Positions 34,482 to 48,600 of a stretch of DNA of 64,000 nt are shown piece by piece; position 1 is the first letter of the stretch, and every line of letters starts with the position of its first letter. Location of the stretch: contig NC_088295.1 of NCBI RefSeq assembly GCF_032854445.1, positions 83,744,644 through 83,808,643 on the forward strand, written 5' to 3'. Made by a program: the position numbers and the translations under genes. The DNA is from Liolophura sinensis (taxonomy: Eukaryota; Mollusca; Polyplacophora; Chitonida; Chitonidae). The notes under the pieces are model-generated. The model searched no databases and was not told the DNA's origin. It was given only the letters and a program-made list of their open reading frames with translations.

Positions 34482-35853
34482 TGAAGGCTCATAAGAGATG
34501 AAAGAATGGAATAACATTTTATTTAGATTACATGTAATTACAAGAGAGGAGAGATCTTCTTCAGAAAATCAAGAGGTTTTAAAACAGAGGGACTGTGCTG
34601 TCCAACAGGGGAGTTTCGAGCTGGAACTCTTTTGTCATCAGAAGTAAAAATAGTTCTACTGTATCATGTGAATGTTAAAAAATGTTTGGCCACCTTCGTT
34701 TACATTAACTTTCTGATTTCTGGTGGTCTCCAGAGTCACAAATGACACCTGTTTCCTTCAGGAGCTTCTGAAGTTCACAAACATTCAGATTCCCAACTTT
34801 GTCTATCATTCCACCACTCTAAATGACATTTTATGGCACTTTTCAGACATCTGTATTATTGCGAATGTGATCAAATATAGTTGCCTAACATTTTTGACAG
34901 ATCACATGATACAGTTGGACTTTTTATACCTTCAACGATAAAAGAGTTTGAACTCGATACTCCCCTATTGGCACCAGTCAAATGCATTTCTTTTCCAAGT
35001 CATCAAGATGACATCAGTAGAAATAATAGAAAATCAGTAAAGCATGTATATACTATGAAACCCTTCTGCACATCTTGAGATCCAGTGCCAATCTGGCTTT
35101 TGTTTCATATGAAGTTCTGTTTTTCAATTTCAGGTTCCGATTTTTCCCTCCTCAGAGACGTTTGCTGACAGAGGAGGAGTTTATCCGTCAGGGGGATGAG
35201 GAGACAAGGAAGGCTTTGGAGGACCTGAGGCAGTTTTGTCGTAGTCCTGAGTGTAATGCCTGGAAGACTATAGGAAATCTGAAAACACCCAAAAGGTAAT
35301 CAAAAAAGCAGGAAGTTGTGCAAGACGTTCTGCTCAAATAATTGGTATCAGTCCAGTAGCAGTGTTAAATAGAATGGAAAAAATTTGAATGTGAGATATC
35401 TCTATTGTTTGCTGGTTTGCTTGTAACAAAGAGCACTACAGAGCAAACATCATTTTCAGAAAGGGTTTTGTATTGAAGATCAAAAGTGTCTACTTCAACT
35501 GATCCACCTGGTCTTTCAGAAAGTGTATGCTGGTTTATCATGCTTTCCACATCTGTACAGCTGCTTTTTGGCTCTGCTGAAGATGTGGATATGAACAATA
35601 GTTATCTATAATTTCTTGCTTTTGTTTTACCAATTACAGTATCTCACCAAAAGTTTGGAACGTAAAAATGCACTTTCTGTAGCAAATAAAGGCATTAAAA
35701 TAATAGCTTTGATGCCAACGTAATACCACATTAATCAAGCTTTACAAAAGACTATTAAGGTGGTCCTAACATTAATGAATAAATAAGAATCGAGCAAAAT
35801 GTGTCACTTGAAAAATGCTAAACTTTAGGTGAAATACAGTATGTGATATTTAA

Positions 35854-35982
35854 TGCAGTTGGCCGTTGTTCACACGTAACTTCTCGTGCTGTTTCATGCG
35901 ATTGGCCGTTGTTCACATGTAAATTCTTGTGCTGTTTTCTGCGATTGGCTGTTGTTCACACGTAACTTCTCGTGCTGTTTCA
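35854..35982 (+). repeat. 43-bp tandem triplication, present only in unit 2
   Basis: TTGGCCGTTGTTCACACG and the following bases to GTGCTGTTT occur three times at a 43-base period. Unit 1 has one copy at 25884-25926. Confidence 0.9.
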
Positions 35983-38900
35983 TTATTAAACCTATCATCC
36001 TCAAGAAACACAGTTTGTACAACAGGGCAAGTGGTTTATGAAAAATTCCATAGATTTATAGGTGATTTGAGTACATGTGTACTGTACTTGAATACACATA
36101 GAAGTAAATATGTGGACATGTCATCAGATATTGAACTTCATGCATGCATTTTTTAGGTTCGCAAGTTTCATAGAAGGGGATTCTCACTTGACAGACCAGG
36201 AGCTGATAGATTACGACTCCGATCCAGAGCCTGTGTTACCACAAGATGATGATGATGATGAGGATGACAGCAATGATGAGGAGAACCATCGTCCTAACCT
36301 CGGCTACAACCGGCACAGGTGGCGCCCCCCTAACTCGTTCAGATAACACAGCGCTGCGCTATTTCCAGTTTGTACAATGTCCAACTTGGCTGGGAAAATG
36401 TGATAATGACTGATTTTACCACTCCATCTATGTAACCGTCCACAATATTTTTATTTCTTAATAGATTAACATTTTTGTTGTATTTTGTGTAAAACTAGTG
36501 TAGGTTGTGGAAGCTTTCAAGTGCTGTACTGTATGTATGAGGAGAATTGCCATGTTTCCAAGTAAGATAGCTCTCAAGCCTTCATGTAGTTTTTGAGAAT
36601 CATATGTTACCATCTGTAGGATGCATGCAAGAATGGATTCAGAACTGTTTAAGTGATTATGATGGTTTAAGATTTAAAAATCAGCAACAAAGTGGTTTTG
36701 TCTTTTGTCTTCCATAATGTATTTAGCTGTTGCATGTCATCTGAGGGTAATTTTGATGTCAGTAGATCAGAATTTCCCAAAATATGTATCATGCAGAGTA
36801 GTCTGCTGTACTGTTGTACATGTATATATATATATTTTTTAATTTTGATGTATTTTGTTTGAAGCCCTAATATTTATTGCCAGTACGAAAGTGTATGTTT
36901 TTGCGGTTTATGTGTGTGTACAGTAAAACTTGAACAGATTGGACCACACATTGTGACACACATAGTGACACACATTGTGACACACATAGTGTTTGTTTTG
37001 GCATATCCGAAGAATGTTACCTGGTCTGAACAGGTTATTTTACAGTTTCTGGTACGTTCACATGTGCCACTACCTAAATAATATATTTTACTCTTTAAAA
37101 TCTAGTGCATTTCCTTATTCCATATGTTTTCACCATGACGTGGAAATATTGCCAAGGTGGCATTAAGTCCTTCATTCATTCAAAATGTAATGAATTTTAT
37201 TTTTAAAGTACATCTAAAGTTATGCTTTACTGGTCGAATTTGTTGAGGATTTAAGGTACCATAAACAGACTGAAGTGTATGTATGTGCATCATGTTAATA
37301 GTGGCAGTCCTGACCTGTTGATAGTGTACACTTCTGCAGTCCATGAAAAGTGATCTCAATTTATTTGAAATAAAAAAAAAAAAAAACAACAGATTCACAT
37401 AGATATATTTTATGTGACATGCGGAGCTCTCCGCACACAAGAACGTTTGATTTTGCTTCTACATGTACATAGGCTATGTTGCTCTTTCTGTGTAAAACTT
37501 TTTTTAACCATTTTGATGAGTACTATGATGCTTTCAGGCCAACTCGTCACTGTATGTGTGCAATATTCTAGCAAAGTTGCAACTGAACTGATGAAGTATC
37601 AAGTATGCTGCACTGGTTGGCTTTATTACTGGCAAATAAACACTCTTCTACATAAGCTTTCATTTAGGCGAAAAAAGACAGCTGTTCAGTCTGCTCACTG
37701 CTTTTAGCAGTGTACACTGTTAATCACAGTTAATCATTTTGGAGCATTCTGGTCAGCTCTTGGTGGTATGTTTTTACTCAAGAAGACTTTTGTCTTATAA
37801 GTATATTTCCGCCGCCACATTCAAGGTAGACAACTCTGTACATAGTAGACGTTGATTGCCTAAGAACTTTCAATGCCTTGTCTTGTAAAATCGCCAAAGT
37901 TTGCACTCTTAAGATGTGATTAGGTACAATGTGTCATCAGATTTTCCGAAGTGGTGATGCGTACAAGATGTTTAATATGCCTTGTAATATGTATATGGTG
38001 CCAAAGATCATTAAACTTTTTTGTTTATTTTTACATCTATACACGTGGTTATGTTTGCTTGACGGTATAAGGATATCATCTGAGTGTAGATGTACTCTGG
38101 CTCTCAGACAATTTTTGCACATAGAAATTGTGAGACTACAGTTACACAAATATGATCAGAAATGTTCAGGGAAAGAAATGTTTCATGTGAGTTTTGTTCA
38201 CATCACCAATTATATTCTTGTCCACAATATAGTTCCAAAATGTTTGTCTATTTTTAAAGGAAATTTTTTTCAAGCAGGCATACATAGTGATGTATTTTTC
38301 ATCACGTGTAGTTTCATCACATCTCTAGTGGAATGAAATGACAGCCATGGATGTAGACCAGTTACTTTCCTTCCACAAGTGAACAGCAGGGAAGTGTAGA
38401 GACTGCACACTGTGTCCACACACCTCCCAAATAAACAGGGCATTACCAAAGTGACTACTTGTATTCGGCAGAAAAGAAAGGCTGTCACTTGTGTGATATG
38501 ACTGCAGTTAAGCAAAGGGATCAGTACATTCAACCTTCACAACCTTTTTCTCTCATTTGCAGGTTTATATGTAGACACACAAATTTCTCATGTATGTTCT
38601 ATTTATTAGGATTCCAAGCATCAGTTGTTCTCGCTGCAAATTATTTCTCTTCATCTCTAACAACTGTTTTTTTTTTTTGTTTTGCGAGAAAACTGTTTCA
38701 CAGCTGTTAACTTTCTATGAATGTTCATTGCCAAATGGCTTGGGCTCCCTGCTGGAGTATAAAACTTTACCTAACAGTGACCCACTTTTTGGCCATATTG
38801 GAGAAGTATGACTACTGGGGGTATCAGGATTGAATATTTTGTGCAAATCGGTCAAGAAATGTGGAAGCTCACTATATGTCATTTTAGTCATGTGATGACC

Positions 38901-41900
38901 TATGGTTGAATTTTGAAAAAAAAGATAACAATTAAATGTAGTTTGATTTGCTGAAGACAATGGTGGTATTAAATTTCTTTAAATTGCATTTAAAGCTCAT
39001 TTTAGAGTAAGTTTTTCACATAGCTATAACACTGTAATAGCTATAAAACTGAAAATTGGTCGGGAGATAGATCTTTATTTTTGACTGGTAGGACCGTGGG
39101 GCTAAGAGTTATATCCATAGTCAGCTCGTAAAATTGCAATATCCCAAAACCGGTAAAGGCAGAAAAACAAACCTGGCCTTCTCAGTAACAAACATATGAA
39201 GCAGCTTTTGACGTTTTGTGCTATTTGGCCAGTCACATGATTTAGCAGCCATTTTAGAGTTTATTGACAAGCTGAAACCATCTTTTTCTGTAAAACGGTT
39301 AATGATCTTCAGATGAAATTTCACTTGCAAATTTTAGGTGGATCGCAGCACCTACATTGTAAAAGACCTTTTTGCTTGGTATGCAAGTTATACTGTAAGT
39401 GCCAATGAAATTGGCTAAAAAGTAGGTCAAGTCTCAAAATTGCTTAAAATTCTTAAATGAACACACTATCTGGTACACCTCGACAACAGGATTACAAATC
39501 TGTAAGAATTATTTTTGTACTTGGTATAGTTTTCAGGCTGTAACCTCCAAAACATCAAAAATATGAAGTATGATGCAACCACCATACCCCTCCTCCTCCA
39601 TACATACACACCAAACCTGACAAAACCACCCTTCACCTTCATGCTAGACGGCATGAAACGTGTTCACTGCAGGGTGCTGGCTACAGGACCTGTATTGTAA
39701 TTCTGCCCAGTGACAGGAGCAGTAGATCAAAGGAACGATCTCTTTATACATGTGGCCCAGCACTGCTATTTGAGAGTGATATTTTTTTTTCTTTTTACTG
39801 TCTTTCACCATAGCCCCAATGAACATCACACCTAGCAGTCACCAGTTCAAATCCAGCTCATTCCTGCCAGTCTTTGTTCTTTTTTTCTTCCATTACCGTG
39901 AAATTCTTCGGCATTAGACAATCAGTCATCAGTACAGAGACTATGGTTCATTTGTGGGAGATCGTGATGCCGGGTATTGCTGAAATAGTTTTGTTTTCGT
40001 TGAAAATGAGATCTGGTTTCAACAAGGTAAATGTAGTTCACTTGTTCCGAGACTTTACTGTCTAATATGGATTACGTCTATTTTTTTGCTTGTATTAGAC
40101 AAACCTGGAGTCATGTCAGAAGAACATAGAGCTGATGGACTTAAACGGTCTGTGGTGGAGAAAGTGGATGCTGAAGGCTGTGTGTACAGACTGCTTGAAA
40201 GCCGTCTAACTGCATGCAGTTCAAGTTAGAGGTTAACTGTGCTCAAGGATATTTCACCAATATTATATTGGGTCAGTTTCAGGGGAGGAGGAAGATGAAG
40301 TGAATCACTTACCTATGCCAAATAAGTGATACGTGGGATAAAATGAATGTAATACTCTAATAGATCTTGTTAATGCACGGTGACTGTAACACAAGCCCAG
40401 GCATCACTGGGTATCCTGCCAAAATGAAAATTTTAACTGATTTCCTCAGAGAGAGACTAGAACTACAATCCAGCGTCTACTGAGAAAATTCTTACTTTAA
40501 AAATGCAAAGCCTGATGCGTAGAATGCCAAACAAATGAATTTCCCAAGCAAGATCAGTATGATCAAATTGCAAGTCTAGGACAGTCTGGTAAGCTGTCAC
40601 TCTTTGTTGATGGATTAAATTCCTTGTTCTCTCATTTCAACAAGCTCCAGATATTCCAGTATAATCAAGTACATCAGAACAAACTCAAAAGTATAGACAA
40701 GTAGTCCGTTGTCTTCTTGAAAAAAGCTAAACTGTGCAAGTATGACAAGGCAGGGTACATTCACAGTGCAGATAAGAGTAAACAAAAGACCGTATTAGAA
40801 TGATGTCATTTTTTTTTTTACTTCGGACTGAAAAATGGACGGAGTTTAATCTAACAATGAGTAACAAACAATATATAACCTGAAAATGACAAGTTACAAA
40901 AATATACACTGATAAACTTGGGACAGCCATGTACATATATTGCGCAAACTAAAAAAACTAATTATCAGCAACAAATGCTTAATTTTTTTTCTTACCTTCC
41001 CCCTGTTTGAAATCAATATTATGGCAATTATATACTAAAAAAAACAGGAAGCTTTAACTTAGTAAATTGTTGTATAAGCAGGCAAATAAATAAAAATCTA
41101 CATAGTAGGTCACGGACATGGGTCTTAGCAACATCACTACAGTGTATATAAATAAAGTACGGTATGTCTTAATAAAAGATACGGCATTTTATGTTTTGGT
41201 AGTTTTAATAAATGATTGGTCCCACAACAGCATGATACAAGCACTGTCATGCATGACATCCTGAGTGTACAAACATAAGCACATAACACATCATGTTCAA
41301 ACAAAATAAATTAGGGCTGATAAATAATTTTACAGTGTTAACAGGAGTTACCTGGTTTGGCAAAATAAGTGCAAATGAATAATGAGTGATCCTTTCTCAG
41401 ATCTACTTTTCACAGTTTGCCATTTAAGCGTACACAATTATTAATAATAATATAACAATGGCTAGAATACAGAGCTACAGGTACCAGTAATTTGACACAA
41501 TGATCCAGTGATCCAAAAAATGACACAGGTAACTCAGGGTAAGTAGTTCATGCTAACTACAGACTAATGTTATTGACAATCTGACATGACACAGGCCAAA
41601 GCAGTCTCAGTACTGATTACACTGTCAGAAAAAGATCTTTGAACAGCAAAAACACATTTAAGGTGATAATATCAAATCTCTGCTTCATACACTTCAAATG
41701 AAAAAAGGATCTTTCACTGACAAAACCTTAGGAATTTTTACTTAACATTTAACCTGAATACTTCAAATTATATACAGCTTTGTAACAGACATATATATAT
41801 GTAAATATATACACCATATAAAAGTTAACGAAAGGATTTAATCCTGAATATTGATCCTTAATATTAGCTTGTAAATAAAGCTCAGATTAAGGGAAGATTG

Positions 41901-42673
41901 TTATGATGGGTACAAATACTGGCTGTTCTTTTTACATGGAGTGGACATGATTCCTCTTCGAAAATCAGTATTAAGGCAAATGCAAGATCTCTCTTGATCA
42001 GATATGTTGGAACTTTCGGAGTAATCATAACATCACAAGCAAGGAACTTACTGGGAGGTGCTCACCATAGTATATTAGCCCCCTTCCCTCCTAGTAATAC
42101 ACATGCACAACAAGAAAAATTTGATATGTTACGTATATGAGAAAGAATAGAAATTACTAATACATCGACACTTTAAAAGAACAATGGATTTTTTTTCTTA
42201 GCAAACACACCCCAGTATGAGCAGCCTTTGTGTGATTTCAGCAACAGTAGTGTGATTTTAGTGCCAATCATACCAGTTGTGTGGCCAAATTTCAGTTTTC
42301 CATCTGGTTGACTTGAGGTTTGCCAAGATTTCAAGTTATTTGCCGAAACATCAGATGTTATACTCCATCTGATCTTGGATAATTGCATAGCCAGTGTATT
42401 ACATGACACCAATGCAATGACCTTAACCTCATGAGTTTGTTTAAGGCCTCAAATACAGATTCAGTAATGTGTCAAATGCACCTAGTATCTGTTGGGTCAC
42501 TGAAATGATCTTTCCTTCACACAGAAGGAATTCTGGCCATTAATACAGATTCAGTAATGTGTCAAATGCACCTAGTATCTGCTGGATCATTGATCAGAAA
42601 TGGTATTTTCCTTCATACAAAAGGAATACTGGACAAGCATCACACACACTGTAAAATGTAGCATAAGCAACAC

Positions 42674-45600
42674 TCAAGACTTGCTGATACTACGTAACAT
42701 TTTCTCTATTTTCTGGTCGTTGGAAATGATGTTACTCTTGACAGCAGCTATAAGATCCATCTGGTCAACGATAGCCTGGTCAATCTCTGATAGCTGAGCT
42801 TTAAGAGGTTCTATGGCCTTATCTGTTATGCTGAAACAACAAAGGCATGAAAAAATGAATACCACACATGGCAAAAGAAGAATAAATCATCTCGTCAACA
42901 AGATATGATGAGGACTGAATTTCTTTTACTTGCAACACATGATGGAACTATTTGAAATTCACAGTATTACAGAATCAAAAATCGTGAGCCATCATCATCT
43001 TAAAAACATGAATCAAAAACTGTGTACCTGATATACAAAATAATAGAGGTGCTCCATGATGACATATTCATAATAATAAGTGTACTACAGTGTATTATTT
43101 GTGGAAAATACATGAAACAGACAAACATGCTTACTAAGGTTTACATTATGTCAAATGTCAGAAAAATCACACAAACCAGTACCAGTATTCTTACCTCTGT
43201 TCTCGCTTCAGTGCTAAGCTCTGTTCTTTATTTTCTTTTTTCCACATGTCCAACTCTTTCTGCATAGCGTCTAAATCTTCCTGCACATAGTCCATAATTT
43301 TCCCCAATGGATTAGCACTCCTTGTAACAGTTTGAATACTCCCACGCAGCTTGTCAATTTCCTTCTGAACCATTTCACGCTCCTTTCTCCGTGCTGCATC
43401 AGACATTGTTGGTCGCTCCTGGGAGTAAAAGATGTTAATGTGAAACTAAAATTGTGGAAGTCCAACAAATCATTATCACCGCAAAATTGAAAGACTATTT
43501 TGGTTGTTTGGTGTTTTAAGGTGTACTCTAGAACTTCTACTACTGGAAATCAAAAGAAAAAAAAACCACAACCTGAGGTAACCTACTGGCGTGTTTTTCT
43601 TATGAACTTTCCTGTGTTGTTTGTACAGAAGTGCTGAAGTTTCAAACATGCTATACTGACGTTTGAAACACTAGCAATACAGAAGACTGAATCACTAACT
43701 GTAATGAAACATTTAATAGTTGTACAAAAGTTTGAAAATCTAGCAGACATGATGCTCGAAACACTAATAGTACTGAAGTTTGAAAGACTTGTAGCATTGA
43801 TGTCTGAATAACTGTGCTAATCAGAACATAACACAATACCTATCAATCACCCAATCAATGTCATTAATGCCATTTCGATGGCTAGGCCTAACTTTGCTCC
43901 AGGTACTAAGCCCCTAACAGAGAAGCAACAACTTCCTACTTAAGATTTTGCTATGGTTGAGGCTTGGAAACCTCTCCATGCACTCAGAGCTTATTGTGTA
44001 ATACTCCTGAGCTTGTATTATGTTGCCGTATACACATATAGGTTAAAATTATTCCATGACTCCATTATGGCCTGTCAGTAAACTTACTATTTCTACTTTC
44101 TTCTGAGGTGCTGAAGTCTGTTGGTTTCCTCCTTCAAATTCCTTCTTGCTCTCCAGTATTTTCTTCACTAAGCCACCTGTAAACATAGTTTGAATTACAC
44201 AGTAATGACCTACTATACACAACTGTCTTCTCCATGTGAGTATTTGAATTTTATGAAATACCATGCATAAATCTCAATCAGACAGCCATCCAAAACATAG
44301 CATTTCAAATTCATATTGAACTGAAAAGTCTTTGATGAGTGGCTGACCATAAATAAAGATGACTTTTCATCAGTGTGATTTATTTGATTGCTTAGGACAC
44401 CATACAAATAATTTTTCAATAATATGATGGTGGGTCAGTTTTGTGAGAAACTCGGAGTGATGAGGATAAACAATTGGCCCTTGGCAAGTTACGAATAAAT
44501 TTTCGCTATGTGACAAACAGATCTGGTGGAAGACAAGTAGTCTTCAAAGAGCTTTCAACTGTGCTAACATCCTCAAGCATTCGCTGATTCTCACCAATGC
44601 TCCATAAGCAAAGAAATCTACAAATTCCATGACAAAGGCCGAGATTGAGCCCACACCTCGCATGTCCTAGCAACTGAAAGGCAAGGGTTTTCAGCGGATA
44701 AATACATAACATAACAAAAGGATTTATGGACATCCAGACATTTCACTACTCATAACTACTATTACATGATACCTGAGCAAAATCTGTGTCAAATAAAAGT
44801 TCTACCTTACCATGCTCTTCATCATTTTCCACCCCAAGCATTGTCTGAACGAAGAAAAGAAACGAAAGCATTTGAACAACAGGCACTGACAAATAGTCTC
44901 ATTTGCAAATGAATCAATGTTTTGGTTTATGTTAAGTGTTCAAATGATGACAAACTGTGTTTTTTTTACTTCTACTGATTTTAACTCATGAACACACTTA
45001 TTTGTAAGTTCTCTTACAGTGAATATACAAAAGTATGTCAAAGCCTACAGCTTTCTCCAACATAAAATGGACAAAGTGTAAACTCCAGAAAATACAAATT
45101 CTGTGTGGTTTCTGCAATACTCTGACCTCCTATTGACTCACCTTTTCTCTCTCCAGTGGAAGCGGGGGTGGAGCAGACTCCTCCACCATGAAGTTATCAT
45201 CATCATCTGACTGGTCGTTGTCCAGGATAACATTTGTCGGTTTGCCACTTCCTAACCTACACAACAACCACCACCATTCAACATATTTAATGAAGTGCAC
45301 TTCCCAATGATGATGGATTCGTTTTAGCATTACCAAATTTGTAAATGTACTTCTTTAACATTTTTTATGCTCCTGATACAAACTTTATCCAAGTTGAAAC
45401 CAACCTCATGGCAGGTTCATCTGTGAGAGCATCCTTATTCTTGACTCTAGGGGCTGCAGGCCTGGCACTACTTGGTCTTGCCAATTTCCTTCTGTAAGAC
45501 AAACCAACTCAGTCAACCACTCAGGAAATATACAACCAGATGGCATGGTTAGTAAAACTGATCATGACAGCTTAGTAATGTGTATGTGATAATGCTGTAT

Positions 45601-48600
45601 TTTATTTTAGTTCTCAAGTGCCAATTGTCCATAAATGATATCTGGTTTTATATAACATATAAAAACTAAAAAAAGCCACAAAAATTATGTTTTGAATTTT
45701 TATGGAAGAGTGTAAAGCAAATATCTGAGATCAATCATTTCACAATCTGATAGGTTGGACAAACTCACGCTTCAGCCACCTGTGGTGGAAGGTCATCTTC
45801 CCCCAGTGCCCCACCCCCAGTGGATTCCTGCTTTAGCTGGTTGGATGGTATGTCCTCTGTACAACATATCAAACATCGGAGTAAGTTATGACTATAATCC
45901 AGGATGAAACCTGCATTTTTTAACTCTAGACAGGTATCAGATCAACATGCCCACAAGCCAAAATACATGTCACCAAGCCAGCTGTATACACATGAAAATT
46001 ACTGGGACTGTACTTAGTCAAATTAATCTTCGTATGAATATGAACTATATGAAGTATTTTAACGAGATGCTAATATTAGATAATGTATTTTATTATAGAC
46101 AATGTATTTTAATGAGATGCACTATGCATTTTTGGAGTGCTTCTGTTTGACGTCACATTTGACAGAGACAGAAAAAAACATGTCTACGAGCTGAGCATTT
46201 GAGATACTAGCTTTAAAGAGAAAAATATAAAAATATACATATTATACATACAAAACAACATATATACATTCAGAGTTCAGTCATGATTGCATACACTGCT
46301 AGTTTGAACATACATTAAACATAGTGGGCATTTTGGTAGCGAGCATTCTCACTACCATTCATTTTGACTGCAATTCATGGATGCAATAAATTAATTCAGG
46401 CATTATACCTTCAATGTTTTAGTCAGTTAGTCAATTACCTAAAATTAAACATGGTCAGCAAAAGTAAACTCTAGATGGATGTGTACCGATGTAATACAGG
46501 TAATCCTATTGAAATATAATGGATACAGATCTTCAATCAGAACACCCAATGCCAGATGTAAGTCATGTTAGTTTGCATGTGCCCATTTTATTATAATAAA
46601 ATAGACATAATTCATTTGCAAGTTGGATTACGGATAGCCCATGGTACAGTCATTATCCATGCCGCAATGCCTAGTATTTACTGTCTGAACAACACGTAGA
46701 CTGAAGCTTAATTATTTATTGGATTGATGTATCATGCTGTACTCAGCAACATTTCACGTACACGACGGTAGGATGGTAGGAAACCAGACAGGGCCCGGGG
46801 AGAGCCATGACCATCGGCAGGTTGCCAGAGGACCTTACGTACGGCGAGAGAAGAAGCCAGCATGAGCTGAACTTAAACTCACAGCGAATGAATGGTGAAA
46901 GGCTCCTGACTTGTGTTGCTCTACCAACGCGAAAGTGACAAAATATACATAGATATATATATATATCGCTAAGCACGTGCAACCAACCATCAAAGTATAC
47001 AACTGGTGTATGTTAGGATGAGAAATTGGAAGCACATGGTAGTATCATCAACACAGCTACTCTTTAAATCGAAACTAAAGGCATGGCAGAAAGATATGAC
47101 AGTTGGAAAATAACTTTGTAAACATGCAAGTCCTAACATAGAGGGGAAACCCTCGTTCTCTGTTGGCATGATCTATGTCATAAACTTTTGAGGAGAATTA
47201 TAGCATTGTAAGCTAAACTAGATACAGACAGGTGGATGGGCAAAATCAAGATCACCTTTCTTGCCTTTCCTTTTATAGCTGCTAGCATAAAAATCAAGAT
47301 TTAAAGTTAGATCCATGCACTTAATCTAATTATCTGCTTTCTCTGTGACAGTGCTTCTGGCAGCAAAAAGTATATGACCCTACTGCTTTTTTAAATCTGC
47401 TTTTTAAAATGCAATAGTATATAACTATATTTACGTTACACGTACATGTATATACATAAAGGGCCCAAAATCCATCTATCAGAGTAATTCTACAGTCTAA
47501 CTTCAACCCGACTACATATATTTGTTTCATATGCCTTTAACAGACACATGAAATTAAGTAATTAAATATACATTGTTTAAAACATGAGTTGATACGAGAG
47601 AAACTGTTGGAAAAATAAGAATCAGAGTTGGAAAATTACAGAATTTACCTACTACAACATAACTAGTGATCAGCCAGATGGTATTTGTAGCAGAGAGAGA
47701 TGGACTAGCTGACAGAGAGAGAAAATGGCAGAAAGAGAACACTCATAGGTTGATACATATATGAATGTATACAATATATGGCATGCCAGAGAAAATTAAT
47801 GCATTAAGTTTTGGTTGCAGAGAGAATCAGAGAGATAGAATATATGGATTGTACTGATGAGATTCTAGACATACCTTCATCACTCGAGTCTATTAAAGTG
47901 CCTGAAAATCATGCAGTCAAAACAGACATGCCTTTAATTAGTGATGACCAAAGACCACCTCACGTACATGTTATGTGTGACCAGGTTAGTGTAGTTAAAA
48001 TACACCTGTCCAACTTTTCCCCTTAACTGAAAATTAATATATTGTTATTACTTTCCTGTTATAGCTACATAAATACTAGCTTTGTAGGAATTTGTGGAAA
48101 GCGTCAGGCTTGATCAACAACTACACTGTTTTGGTAGGCACAGATCTCTACATATGATCATCAGAGAATTGATTATGAGTGCCACAGGACATGCAATTTG
48201 CCAGTGAGAGTATGATTTGGGAGTGTTTTCTGATGGTTTCATGAAACTGAAATATAGAAACCCAGCATGCCTTGCATACTGTTTATTGCTTGTGACATTC
48301 TTCAGACATGATGAATTCAAATTATTCAGTGGGAATCGTTATAAAACCACACTTTGCAAGATAATACTAGTTTTGCTCTTGTTCAAAGTTTACTATGTGT
48401 ATCTATTTCCTGATTTTCTTCTGGAACATAATTTCCAACATTGAAACCATTTACCAGACATATTAGTGTTTTCCAATCATTTTAGGCATTATTACATATA
48501 GGCAAACTGACAACATGCTTAATCTCACTAATGCAGTAAGTACAAAATGTTTATCAGTATCAGAACACACAAAATATGCAGACCAAAGATGCTATTGCCA

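Larger units (their letters stand above)
33291..36346 (+). pseudogene. Orphan copy of NEMP exons 6-8
   Basis: Exon copies lie at 33291-33631, 35134-35295 and 36157-36346. Splice sites, reading frame and stop codon are all intact, but exons 1-5 and the promoter are absent upstream. Exon 6 differs by several silent changes plus Val279Glu, which puts a charge in a predicted transmembrane segment, and Ile357Leu. Exons 7 and 8 look identical to the parent. It could be used only as an alternative 3' end, by splicing from NEMP exon 5 over about 10 kb. Confidence 0.9.
33228..43307. repeat. Segmental tandem duplication, unit 2
   Basis: About 10.08 kb, the second copy of 23292-33227. It starts abruptly with GGATTTTAGAG from NEMP intron 5, directly after TCCCCAA from inside IFT54 exon 15, with only one base of possible microhomology. 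It contains orphan NEMP exons 6-8 and the true 3' exons of IFT54. The right edge at 43307 is in the middle of IFT54 exon 15, where unique sequence resumes. Confidence 0.95.

Noticed and set aside
23292-43307. Two complete NEMP or two complete IFT54 genes in tandem
   Set aside because: Exons 1-5 of NEMP and exons 1-14 of IFT54 occur only once; the second sets are 3' fragments.
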